From Chloroflexota bacterium (GTDB lineage Bacteria > Chloroflexota > Anaerolineae > UBA4142 > SHND01): a DNA stretch of 64,000 bases. Every line of letters begins with the position of its first letter. Positions within the stretch are counted from its first letter, which is position 1. Below the pieces are notes generated by a model. That model ran no database searches. It had not been told where the DNA came from and worked only from the letters and a program-made list of their open reading frames with translations. The position numbers were made by a program, and so were the translations under genes. Of this stretch, positions 26,496-35,040 are shown in pieces. The DNA lies in the NCBI GenBank assembly GCA_029778615.1, contig JAKOPZ010000126.1, positions 50,159 to 114,158 on the forward strand. The letters run 5' to 3'.

Positions 26496-26665
26496 TCGTG
26501 CATTGTGCATTGTCCATCGCGCATTGTGCATTGTGCATTGTGCATTGTGCATTGTGCATTGTGCATTGTGCATTGTGCATTGTGCATTGTCCATTGTCCA
26601 TTGTGCATTGTGCATTGTGCATTGTCCATTGTCCATTGTGCATTGTCCTTTGTCCCTTGACCTTT
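26496..26665. repeat. Long heptanucleotide array (about 24 units) inside an operon
   Basis: Units TTGTGCA and TTGTCCA run without a break in register from just after the permease stop to 1-2 nt before the ATPase ATG, ending in variant units TTGTCCT, TTGTCCC and TTGACCT. It is the longest array in the window and leaves no Shine-Dalgarno for the ATPase gene. Confidence 0.95.
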
Positions 26666-26666
26666 C

Positions 26667-28556
26667 ATGTCCATTATTCTCACCGACCTGACCAAACGTT
26701 TTGGCGAACACCTTGTCGTCAATCGCGTTTCGCTCGATGTGCGCGATGGCGAATTGTTTGTCTTGCTCGGCGGCAGCGGCAGCGGCAAAAGCACCATCCT
26801 GCGAATGATTGCGGGATTGAGCACGCCCGACGCGGGCAAGATTGAATTGAACGGACGCGATGTCACATACTTGCCGCCGCAGGTGCGCGGGACCGGATTT
26901 GTCTTTCAAAACTATTCGATTTTTCGTCACATGACCGTTTTGCAAAATGTGGAATTTGGTCTGCGGATTCGCAAGGTCAAAACCAAAGAACGCGCGCGGC
27001 GCGCCGAAGAATTGCTCGACCTTGTGGGACTGGGCGGTTTGGGCGCGCGTTTCGCGAGTCAACTTTCGGGCGGACAACAACAGCGCGTCGCGCTCGCGCG
27101 CGCGTTGGCGTACCAACCCGCCGTCCTGCTGCTGGACGAACCGTTCGGCGCGCTCGACGTAAAAATTCGCAGCCAGCTGCGCGCGTCCCTCAAAGAAATT
27201 CAGCGTCAATTAAAAGTGACCACGATTCTGGTAACGCACGACCAGGAAGAAGCATTTGAACTGGCAGACCGCATTGGCGTGATGGACGCGGGACATTTGA
27301 TAGAAGTCGGCACGTCTGAAACGTTGTATCATCAACCGGATTCGGAATTTACCGCAACGTTCATCGGCGGCGGCAATGTTTTGGTGGGACGGCGCGAACA
27401 TGAAACCATTCGGCTCGGCTCGACGACTTTGCCACTGCCCCGCGCCGGACATCTCGCAGACGATGGCGCGCCGGTGCGCGTACTGTTTCGTCCCGAAACA
27501 ACTTTACTGCAAGCCGAACGGTTTGCGCCCGATGCCGGACTGCATGTTCTCGGGCAGGGCGTCGTCGTCGAACGCATTTTCGCGGGCGCGCTGCAACGCA
27601 TTGTGCTCGAAGTGGAAGGTTTGCGCGGCGTGCGCGCGGTTTCGCCGCGCGTTTCGTACGGACAAAAAGCGACCCGCGTGGAAGTGATACAAACCGCGCA
27701 GCGCGAGCCGAACGCTTCCTTTGCCCCGGGGGCAAAGCTGTGGATTGGATTGCGCGATTTTCATGTGCTCGCGCCGTCGGGGTTAAAGGTGCTGTTGTGT
27801 GCGAGTGATGACGAGGGCGGACGCATCGCCGCCGAAATGGGTTCACGGCTCGCGCAAGCCACACACGGTCCCGCAACATTGCTCACCGTCGTCAGTCGCC
27901 CCGAATTGGTTGCGCCCGCGCGCACGCGGTTGGAAGCCATGCGCCGCGACTTGATGCCGCGCGTGGCGAATTTGGAACTGCGCGTGCGCGTCGGCACTAG
28001 CGCGACGGAAATTCTTTTGGAAGCGCAAGAGGGACATTACGAAGTCATTGCGTTGGGCCAAGTCCCGGACCGCAACGGCTATCGCGGTTTGGGCAGTACC
28101 GCGCGCCAAGTTTTGGAACAAGCAGAAATTCCGGTTCTGCTCACGCGTTCGCCGGAGGGCAAATTTGAAAATATTCTCATTTGCACGCGCGGCGGTGAAC
28201 CGGGCAAGACCGATGTGGTGTTTGGCGGACGCGTCGCACGCCGCGCCAACGCGCAAGCCACTGTGCTGTATGTGCAGACACCCCAAACAACCGACGACGA
28301 ACAAAAACGCGCGGCGCGCCATTTGCTCCAAGCCGAAGCATCACTGTCCCAACAAGGCGTGCAGTGCAAATTGAAAATTCTGGATGGCAGCATCGTCGAA
28401 AGTATTTTGCAGCAAGCCAAAACAGACAACTCAGATTTGATTATTATCGGCGCGCAGGCGCCGCGCGGCAGACCGCGCTTGCGTTGGCAGAATTTAGCAA
28501 ACCAAATCTTGGGCAGTACAGACTGCCCCGTTCTGGTTGTGCCGATGAATGAATAG
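26667..28556 (+). CDS. ABC transporter ATPase fused to two universal stress protein domains
   Basis: This 629-residue protein powers the importer encoded just upstream. The CysA-like ATPase has Walker A GGSGSGKST (35-43), Gln81, signature LSGGQQQR (133-140), Walker B LLLDEPF (154-160) and switch His191. A TOBE-like region follows (~235-367). Two UspA-type domains come next (~372-494 and ~499-628): KVLLCASDDEGG ... YEVIALGQ ... LEQAEIPVLLTR, then ENILICTRGG ... SDLIIIGAQAPRGR ... TDCPVLVVP. Ordinary CysA ends after the TOBE region at ~350-370 residues, so the 260-residue addition is notable. The tandem USP part may sense ATP or energy state to control import; this is inference. Confidence 0.92.
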   Translation: MSIILTDLTKRFGEHLVVNRVSLDVRDGELFVLLGGSGSGKSTILRMIAGLSTPDAGKIELNGRDVTYLPPQVRGTGFVFQNYSIFRHMTVLQNVEFGLRIRKVKTKERARRAEELLDLVGLGGLGARFASQLSGGQQQRVALARALAYQPAVLLLDEPFGALDVKIRSQLRASLKEIQRQLKVTTILVTHDQEEAFELADRIGVMDAGHLIEVGTSETLYHQPDSEFTATFIGGGNVLVGRREHETIRLGSTTLPLPRAGHLADDGAPVRVLFRPETTLLQAERFAPDAGLHVLGQGVVVERIFAGALQRIVLEVEGLRGVRAVSPRVSYGQKATRVEVIQTAQREPNASFAPGAKLWIGLRDFHVLAPSGLKVLLCASDDEGGRIAAEMGSRLAQATHGPATLLTVVSRPELVAPARTRLEAMRRDLMPRVANLELRVRVGTSATEILLEAQEGHYEVIALGQVPDRNGYRGLGSTARQVLEQAEIPVLLTRSPEGKFENILICTRGGEPGKTDVVFGGRVARRANAQATVLYVQTPQTTDDEQKRAARHLLQAEASLSQQGVQCKLKILDGSIVESILQQAKTDNSDLIIIGAQAPRGRPRLRWQNLANQILGSTDCPVLVVPMNE

Positions 28557-28573
28557 CTCACGACAATTGGCTT

Positions 28574-29677
28574 ATGAATTCATCCATTCCCATTATTGAA
28601 ACACGCGGCAGCCCGTACGAGGTTGGGCGCCAAATCGGCGCCGCCGCGCGCGCGGTCCTCGCTCAAATGCGCACGGAAACACGCGCGGAATATGGCGACA
28701 AATGGAACGCTCTGTTGGAACAGAGCAAGCCGTTTTGCGCGCTCACGGAAAAACATCTGCCGCGCGTGATTCAAGAACTGCGCGGCTGCGCGGACGGCGC
28801 GGGCATTCCATTCGACGATTTGTTTTTGATGAGTGTGGAAGAATTGTTGTACGAAGAAGTGCGGGGGGGAAAAAACGAGATAGCGTACCAGAGCATCCCT
28901 CCGACGCGCCCGCACAGCGCCGCTCCATCAAAGCATAAAGGTTGCTCCGACCTTGCTGCGGCGCCGCCTGCCACGCGGGATGGACACGTTTGGCTCGCGC
29001 ACAACAATGACCTCGGCAAGAGCGCGCAAGCACAACTATTTGTCACGCGCCTGCGCGTGGACGATGAGCCGGAAATTTTAGCAGTCACCGTCGGTGGATT
29101 GTTTATCAGCATTGGTTTGAACAACGCGGGCATTGCGCTGACGGGCAATCAATTGAACGCGAACGATTCGCGCGTGGGCGTGCCGCGTCTGTTGCTCGTG
29201 CGTGATATTTTGTCCAAACGCAATTTGGACGACGCGCTCGCGTCCGCGCTCCACCCCGAACGCGCGTCGAGCTACAACAATATCATTTCGTCACGCGACC
29301 AGGGCATTGTAAACGCCGAAGGTTCGGCGACGAACGCCGCGCTGTCGTGGAGCAGTGAGACCGGCGGCACACTCGCACACACCAACCATTATCTCGCCGA
29401 ACACATGCTGCCGTACGAAGCCGATGGGCTTTCTGTCGCCATGTCTGCGTCGCGCTGCGCCCGCGCGCTCGATTACGCGCAAAAATATCGCGGGCAATTT
29501 GATTTTGATATTTGCGCGCGTTTTGTGCGCGACCATGTGTACGAACCGTGGAGCGTGTGCAAGCACGCGGGGCAAAGCGTGACTGTTTTTTCGAGCGTGA
29601 TAGATGTAACGGCACAAAAAATGTGGCTCGCGCGCGGCAATCCGTGCCAAAATGATTTTTCGTTATACACGTTTTAG
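28574..29677 (+). CDS. C45-family autoproteolytic acyltransferase/hydrolase
   Basis: This is a 367-residue Ntn-hydrolase of the type that includes acyl-CoA:6-aminopenicillanic acid acyltransferase. An N-terminal helical segment (RGSPYEVGRQIG, LRGCADGAGIPFDDLFLMSV) precedes the predicted self-cleavage site before Cys124 (KGCSDLAA), followed by RDGHVWLAHNNDL. The later segment GLNNAGIALTGNQL is family-typical. The natural substrate is unknown; bacterial members hydrolyse assorted amides. It follows the ABC ATPase gene by 17 nt. Its TAG stop is the first part of the left 11-bp direct repeat of the palindromic element at 29675. Confidence 0.85.
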   Translation: MNSSIPIIETRGSPYEVGRQIGAAARAVLAQMRTETRAEYGDKWNALLEQSKPFCALTEKHLPRVIQELRGCADGAGIPFDDLFLMSVEELLYEEVRGGKNEIAYQSIPPTRPHSAAPSKHKGCSDLAAAPPATRDGHVWLAHNNDLGKSAQAQLFVTRLRVDDEPEILAVTVGGLFISIGLNNAGIALTGNQLNANDSRVGVPRLLLVRDILSKRNLDDALASALHPERASSYNNIISSRDQGIVNAEGSATNAALSWSSETGGTLAHTNHYLAEHMLPYEADGLSVAMSASRCARALDYAQKYRGQFDFDICARFVRDHVYEPWSVCKHAGQSVTVFSSVIDVTAQKMWLARGNPCQNDFSLYTF

Positions 29678-29849
29678 ATTGGCATATGGCGACTGCAAAG
29701 TCCCTTGACAAGGATATGTCATTTCGAACCCCTCAATCCTTCGGGGTAAACTCTGTGAGAAATCTCGTTTGTCACGAAAGGTTGAGATTTCTCGCATCCG
29801 CTCGAAATGACAATTGGAGCGACTTTGCAGTTGCCTTGTAGATTGGCAT
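29675..29849. mobile_element. Palindromic MITE-like element flanked by 11-bp direct repeats
   Basis: The direct repeats TAGATTGGCAT (29675-29685 and 29839-29849) flank a 153-bp palindrome. Outer inverted arms contain ACTGCAAAGT and ACTTTGCAGT; inner arms contain TGTCATTTCGA and TCGAAATGACA; the centre has further inverted segments (GAGAAATCTC, GAGATTTCTC). There is no coding capacity. The direct repeats look like a target-site duplication of a non-autonomous insertion. Confidence 0.65.
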
Positions 29850-29917
29850 TGGCTTGTTTCGGGTTCGCCTTTACCTGTGCTAAAATCTACAAGCTTGTCT
29901 GGAAAATAATTCAACCT

Positions 29918-30949
29918 ATGATTCAACTTGCAGTGATTGGCGCGGGCTATTGGGGTCCAAATTTGATTCGCAATTTTTCCCAAATCCCCGGCGCCCATGT
30001 CGAGTACGTCTGCGACCTCGACCCGGCAAAACTTGCCCCCCTCGCCGCGCAGTATCCCACTCTCAAAACCACGCGTGATTACAACGACGCGCTGCGCGAT
30101 TCAAACATTGACGCCGTCGTCATTGCCACACCCGTTTCCACACATCGCAAATTGGCGCTCGATGCACTGCGCGCGGGGAAACATGTCCTCGTCGAAAAAC
30201 CACTCGCCGCCACAAGCGCCACGGCGCGCGAAATTGCCGACGGTGCGCGCGAGATGCAGCGTGTGCTGATGGTGGGACATACATTCATTTACAATCCTGC
30301 GGTAACCAAAGTCAAAGCGCTGATTGAACGCGGCACGCTCGGCGAAATTTATTACATTGATTCGTCGCGTGTGAATCTGGGACTGCACCAATTCGACATT
30401 AACGTCATTTGGGACTTGGCGCCGCACGATGTTTCGATCATCTTGTATTGGCTCGGCAAGCGCCCCCTCCGCGTCAGCGCGCGCGGTAATTCCTACACAC
30501 AGGACAATATCGAAGACGTAGCGTTCCTCACTCTCGAATTTGCAAACAAAGTGATGGCGCACATTCACGTCAGTTGGATGTCCCCCGCGAAATTGCGCCG
30601 CACCACCATCGTCGGTTCCAAGCAGATGCTTGTGTATGACGACCTGGAAGCGATGGAAAAAGTGAAACTGTACGACAGCGGTGTGGAAACGTTGAAATTG
30701 AATCCGGAAACGCGCGCCGAACTCCAGCGCATTTATCGCGTCGGCGATGTCATCAGTCCGCGTCTGGACGCGGTGGAACCGCTGCGCGTCGAGTGCGCGC
30801 ATTTCGTCGAATGTATCCGCGATGGCAAAACACCGCGCACCGACGGCGACGCGGGGGTGGCAGTCGTTCAAGTTCTGGAAGCGGCAACGCAATCGTTGCG
30901 CGAGGGCGGCAAGAGCATCGAGATTGACAGTTCGCGATTGGAGATGTGA
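29918..30949 (+). CDS. Gfo/Idh/MocA-family sugar oxidoreductase
   Basis: The start at ATG 29918 gives 343 residues. The Rossmann motif VIGAGYWGPN lies near residues 5-14, then VIATPVSTHRKLALDALRAG and the catalytic-Lys motif HVLVEKPLA; the C-terminal alpha/beta domain includes IWDLAPHDVSIILYWLG. The closest known types oxidise nucleotide sugars (WbpB/WlbA-like). It starts a tightly packed surface-sugar set with the epimerase and aminotransferase that follow, consistent with making an amino-sugar for a surface glycan. Confidence 0.88.
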   Translation: MIQLAVIGAGYWGPNLIRNFSQIPGAHVEYVCDLDPAKLAPLAAQYPTLKTTRDYNDALRDSNIDAVVIATPVSTHRKLALDALRAGKHVLVEKPLAATSATAREIADGAREMQRVLMVGHTFIYNPAVTKVKALIERGTLGEIYYIDSSRVNLGLHQFDINVIWDLAPHDVSIILYWLGKRPLRVSARGNSYTQDNIEDVAFLTLEFANKVMAHIHVSWMSPAKLRRTTIVGSKQMLVYDDLEAMEKVKLYDSGVETLKLNPETRAELQRIYRVGDVISPRLDAVEPLRVECAHFVECIRDGKTPRTDGDAGVAVVQVLEAATQSLREGGKSIEIDSSRLEM

Positions 30950-31941
30950 GATTGAAAATTTTGGTGACAGGCGGCGCGGGCTTTATTGGTTCGAATTTGG
31001 TTGACGCGTTGGCAGCACGCGGCACGGACGAAATTATTGTTGCCGATGATTTTTCCAGCGGCACGCGCGAAAATCTCGCGCACCACGCGTCGAATCCATG
31101 CGTGCGCGTGGTGGAACTCGACATTCGCGACAAACCGCGCGTGAGCGAAATCATGCGCGGCGTGAATCGTGTGTACCATCTCGCCGTGCAGTGTATTCGC
31201 CTTTCCTTGCGCGACCCGTATGTGGTGCACGATGTAAATGCGACGGGCACCTTGCACTTGCTGACCGCCGCGCTGGACGAAAATGTGGAACGGTTTGTGT
31301 ATTGTTCATCGTCAGAAGTGTATGGCACCGCGCGCCACGCGCCGATGAACGAAGAACATCCGCTCGTGCCCACCACGCCGTACGGTGCGAGCAAGCTGGC
31401 AGGCGAAGCGTACGCGCGTTCGTTCTTTATTACTTATGGCTTGCCCGTAACCATCGTGCGTCCGTTCAACACGTACGGCGCGCGCGAACATTTTGAAGGA
31501 CCCTACGGCGAAGTAATTCCAAAATTTGTTGTCCGCGCGCTCAACAACGCGCCGCTCGTCATTTTTGGCGATGGGACGCAGACGCGCGATTTTACAGAAG
31601 TGAGCGATACGGTGCGCGGCATTCTTGCCGCCGCCGAAGCGGATGAACTCGTCGGCGATGTGGTGAATATTGCGCGCGGGCAAGAGGTGAACATCAACGA
31701 CCTCGCGCACGTTGTATTGGAGGCGCTGCCGCAATCCACAAGCAAAATCGAACATCAAGCGCCGCGCCCCGGCGATGTCCAGCGTCACTTTGCCGATATT
31801 TCCAAAGCGCGGCGCGTGCTCGGTTTTGAACCGCGCGTCGAAATTCATCAAGGCGTCCGACATTACGTGGACTGGCTGATGCGTTCCGAATTTGACCCGC
31901 GCGAGATGTTGGCAAAAGAGAAATTGAGAAATTGGGAATGA
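30946..31941 (+). CDS. NAD-dependent sugar-nucleotide epimerase/dehydratase (extended SDR)
   Basis: This 331-residue protein has the NAD motif GGAGFIGSN (residues 9-17), CSSSEVYG with the catalytic Ser, YGASK with Tyr and Lys, and VRPFNTYGAR with EVIPKFV, typical of UDP-glucose 4-epimerase-like and dTDP-sugar enzymes. Its ATG overlaps the previous stop (ATGTGA). The C-terminal KEKLRNWE and the TGA are part of a heptanucleotide array. Exact substrate unknown; it probably acts on the same nucleotide sugar as its neighbours. Confidence 0.9.
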   Translation: MRLKILVTGGAGFIGSNLVDALAARGTDEIIVADDFSSGTRENLAHHASNPCVRVVELDIRDKPRVSEIMRGVNRVYHLAVQCIRLSLRDPYVVHDVNATGTLHLLTAALDENVERFVYCSSSEVYGTARHAPMNEEHPLVPTTPYGASKLAGEAYARSFFITYGLPVTIVRPFNTYGAREHFEGPYGEVIPKFVVRALNNAPLVIFGDGTQTRDFTEVSDTVRGILAAAEADELVGDVVNIARGQEVNINDLAHVVLEALPQSTSKIEHQAPRPGDVQRHFADISKARRVLGFEPRVEIHQGVRHYVDWLMRSEFDPREMLAKEKLRNWE

Positions 31942-32020
31942 CGAGGATGCCAAATTCAAAATGACCAATGCAGAACGATTCGCCATTGAGCATTGTGCAT
32001 TTGGCATTGTGCATTGACTG
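31917..32020. repeat. Heptanucleotide array between epimerase and aminotransferase genes
   Basis: Units in one register run from the last codons of the epimerase (AGAAATT, GAGAAAT, TGGGAAT) through ATTCAAA and ATGACCA to AGCATTG, TGCATTT, GGCATTG and TGCATTG, ending directly at the ATG at 32021. Confidence 0.85.
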
Positions 32021-33151
32021 ATGATTCCAATAACGAAACCGTTTTACGACCAAGCCGAAGAGAACGCCGCCGCGCTCGCCATTCGCAGCGGCTGGGTGGT
32101 ACAAGGTCCGCGCGTGCTCGAATTTGAAAAAATGGTCGCGGATTTGGTGGGCGCGCAATACGCCCTCGCGACCTCGAATTGCACCACCGCGCTGCATCTT
32201 TCGCTCCTCGCGTTGGGCATCGGCGCGGGCGATGAAGTGATTGTTCCGTCGTACAGCTTTATTGCCAGCGCCAACAGTATTTTGCACGCGGGCGCGACGC
32301 CCGTTTTTGTTGACATTGACGCGCGCACGTACAACATGGACCCCGCGTTGATTGAGGAAAAAATTACGCCGCGCACCAAAGCGATTATGCCCGTACATCA
32401 AATCGGCCTCGCGGCGGATATTGATACCATTCAAGACATTGCGCGCAAACACAATCTCATCGTCATCGAAGACGCGGCGACAATGATTGGCGGCGAATAT
32501 AAAAATAAAAAAATCGGCACGCACAGCCGCGCAGTCTGTTTTTCATTTCATCCGCGCAAAGCGATTACGACGGGCGAAGGCGGCATGGTGACGACCAACG
32601 ACCCCGACATCGCACATCAAATCGAAATGCTGCGCTCGCACGGCGCGAACGTTTCCGATTACGCGCGGCACGGCGCGGACCGAGTCATCATTGAAGAGTA
32701 TCCGATACTCGGTTACAATTTTCGTCTGACCGATATTCAAGGCGCCATCGGCGTCGAGCAAATGAAAAAGTTGGATTGGATTTTGCAGCGTCGCTTGGAA
32801 ATCGGTAAACGCTATAACGACGCGTTCGCCGATTTGGATTTTATCGAAACGCCCTACGAGCCGCCGTATGCAAAACATACGTATCAATCGTATTGCTTGC
32901 GCGTCGCGCACAATGCGCCCAAAACGCGCGATGAAATTATGGCGGCGATGCAAGCGCAAGGCATTGCGACGCGGCGCGGCGTGATGGCTTCGCATCTCGA
33001 ACCGTTCTATGTGAACAAATACGGACGCGTTTCGCTCCCCGTCACCGAACAAGCCACGCGCGATACGATTCTCTTGCCCATCTACGCGCAGATGACCGAG
33101 CAAGAGCAAGAGACTGTGATTGCAGCCTTTCGTCGGATTTTGGGAGCGTAG
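32021..33151 (+). CDS. DegT/DnrJ/EryC1/StrS-family sugar aminotransferase
   Basis: This 376-residue PLP enzyme transfers an amino group onto a keto-sugar nucleotide. Conserved parts are the start MIPITKPFYD, SNCTTALHLSLLALGIGAGDEV, the cofactor-binding VIEDAA (148-153) and the Schiff-base Lys180 in FSFHPRKAITTGEGG. LGYNFRLTDIQGAIGVEQM is also family-typical. With the dehydrogenase and epimerase upstream it likely completes a diacetamido- or amino-sugar route for surface glycosylation. Confidence 0.93.
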   Translation: MIPITKPFYDQAEENAAALAIRSGWVVQGPRVLEFEKMVADLVGAQYALATSNCTTALHLSLLALGIGAGDEVIVPSYSFIASANSILHAGATPVFVDIDARTYNMDPALIEEKITPRTKAIMPVHQIGLAADIDTIQDIARKHNLIVIEDAATMIGGEYKNKKIGTHSRAVCFSFHPRKAITTGEGGMVTTNDPDIAHQIEMLRSHGANVSDYARHGADRVIIEEYPILGYNFRLTDIQGAIGVEQMKKLDWILQRRLEIGKRYNDAFADLDFIETPYEPPYAKHTYQSYCLRVAHNAPKTRDEIMAAMQAQGIATRRGVMASHLEPFYVNKYGRVSLPVTEQATRDTILLPIYAQMTEQEQETVIAAFRRILGA

Positions 33152-33159
33152 GGTTCACG

Positions 33160-35040
33160 ATGCGCGCCGCTTGGCTTTGTACCCCTCGAATCTGGCTTGG
33201 CATGATTTGTCTGCTCCAGGTCATTTTTGCGCTCTATTATTTTCCGCTCGAGGGCATCTCGCAGAACATGCCGTATGGGCAGCGCGACTATGGCTTTCAC
33301 TTTTACAACGCATATGCGGCGACGAATTTCGAGCGCAGTTCACAACAGTTATGGGGATACGACCCGTTTTTTCTTGCGGGGTATCCGTCTAACGTGCTCG
33401 ACAATCTCGATAATCGGTTGATTGAAATGGGCGTCGTCGCACTCAACTTTATGGGGGAGCCGCGCGCCTTTAATTTGATTGTGCTGGCGTTTTATGTTGG
33501 CGCGCCATTGTGCGGGTACGCCACCGCGCGCACTTTGGGTTTGACCGCGTGGACGGGGGTTGCCACCGCCGCGCTAGCCGTCGTGATTTTTCAATTCGAG
33601 TCGTTCGCACACAGCATGTGGCGGACAGGCGCAATTTCGTTCTTGACCAGCGCGTATCTCGCGCCGCTCGTTATCGCTCTGTTTGCCAAATATATTGACC
33701 AGCCAGCGCGTTGGAGCTGGGTGTGGTTTGCCCTGTCGCTTGTTTTAATTTCGATTCTGCATGGATTCGCATTTTTTATTTTGCTTGTGCCCGCTCTCGT
33801 GTTGTACGGGATTGCCGCGCGCCGAATGACACCGCGACAACATGTTGCGATTTGGGCAAGTCTGGGCATTGTTCTATTGGCGAACATCGGCTGGCTGGTC
33901 CCTTCCTTGCGTTATTTGACGTACTTGAACGCGCAAAGTATGCAGTTGCAAGGGGGATGGGACGCCTTTCTCGCCGATTTGCGCGGGGTGGTGTGGCAGC
34001 AGCCGAACGGAATCTCAAGTACGGCGGGACTGCGCTGGAGCATCACCCTGTTGGGAATTCTTGGCGTATGGAAGTGGCAGCGCCAGACCAAATCGCCGAG
34101 CGCGCGCGCGCTGGGCGCGGGCATTGTGACGTTGTTGGGGTTTGCTTATTTGGGAACGTATGTGCCCGGCGTGAGCGCGTTAGAAACATTTCGTTATGTA
34201 GTTCCGGCATCATTTCTGGCGTGCGCCCCAGCCGCGCGCAGACTCGTCAATATCCCTTGGCGAGAGTTTCTTGACGTGCGCAATTGGCGCACCCATCTGT
34301 CGTTTGCGTCACTCGGCGTTTTGTTAGTGTTGAGCAGCCTCAGCGGCGGACGCGCGGTGTTCGCCAACGCGCCGCGCCTGAATTCCTTTGTCGCGCAAGA
34401 CCCAAATTACGCCATGCTGCCGACAAACTGCCAGCTCCGTTTGTTTGCGTGGATTCGGCGCAATACCCGCGCGGACGCGCGCATTCTCGTTCAAGACAAT
34501 CGTACCGGCGCGCTGCTGCCCTATTTTGTGAAACGTGAAGTAATCGGCGGTCCTTATTTTCAACGCCAGTTTGAACACAATTTGGCAAATGCCAGTTTCA
34601 AGAAAATTTTCGGCACGCCAATTTCGGATTTGAGCAATGACCTTTTCGAAAAATATCTCGATGTGTTCAACGTGGGTTGGATTGTCAGCGATGACGGCGC
34701 AGACCCCAAAGGGAGTCTCACCAATTACTATCGCACCATGTCGCCGGAATTTATGGAATATAGGACTGCCATCTGTAACTTGAGCGTCTATCGCGTCACT
34801 TTGGAACATTCCTTCTTTTTGCAAGGCACAGGCACGGTCAAGGCAGACTATAATGTTTTGCGCGTCACCGGCGCCAGCGCGGGCAGTGTGGTGTTGAAAT
34901 ATCATGTTCTCGATACATTGCGCACTGACCCGCCGCTGCCGCTTTCCAAAATGCTCATGCTCAATGACACGATTGGTTTCATTCAAGTAGAAAATGGGGA
35001 CGTGAGCGATTTCTTGATTTATAACTCCTACACGCCGTGA
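33160..35040 (+). CDS. Multi-pass membrane protein, YfhO/PTPS-related type
   Basis: This 626-residue protein has about ten hydrophobic segments in the first ~400 residues and a soluble extracytoplasmic-type C-terminal ~200 residues. The N-terminal loop with QRDYGFHFYNAYAA and GYDPFFLAGYPSN resembles first loops of membrane glycosyltransferase-like proteins (GT-C fold). No catalytic residues can be assigned with confidence. It lies 8 nt after the aminotransferase and overlaps the GT2 gene, suggesting a role in building or transferring the surface glycan. Confidence 0.7.
   Translation: MRAAWLCTPRIWLGMICLLQVIFALYYFPLEGISQNMPYGQRDYGFHFYNAYAATNFERSSQQLWGYDPFFLAGYPSNVLDNLDNRLIEMGVVALNFMGEPRAFNLIVLAFYVGAPLCGYATARTLGLTAWTGVATAALAVVIFQFESFAHSMWRTGAISFLTSAYLAPLVIALFAKYIDQPARWSWVWFALSLVLISILHGFAFFILLVPALVLYGIAARRMTPRQHVAIWASLGIVLLANIGWLVPSLRYLTYLNAQSMQLQGGWDAFLADLRGVVWQQPNGISSTAGLRWSITLLGILGVWKWQRQTKSPSARALGAGIVTLLGFAYLGTYVPGVSALETFRYVVPASFLACAPAARRLVNIPWREFLDVRNWRTHLSFASLGVLLVLSSLSGGRAVFANAPRLNSFVAQDPNYAMLPTNCQLRLFAWIRRNTRADARILVQDNRTGALLPYFVKREVIGGPYFQRQFEHNLANASFKKIFGTPISDLSNDLFEKYLDVFNVGWIVSDDGADPKGSLTNYYRTMSPEFMEYRTAICNLSVYRVTLEHSFFLQGTGTVKADYNVLRVTGASAGSVVLKYHVLDTLRTDPPLPLSKMLMLNDTIGFIQVENGDVSDFLIYNSYTP

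Noticed and set aside
26496..26665. Possible CRISPR array
   Set aside because: The repeat unit is 7 bp with no unique spacers and no cas genes nearby, so it is a tandem repeat.
26498..26691. Open frames of Cys-Ile-Val-His-type repeats over the long repeat array
   Set aside because: They are translations of 7-bp units in all frames, with no ribosome site and no conserved sequence; the DNA is a tandem repeat, not a gene.
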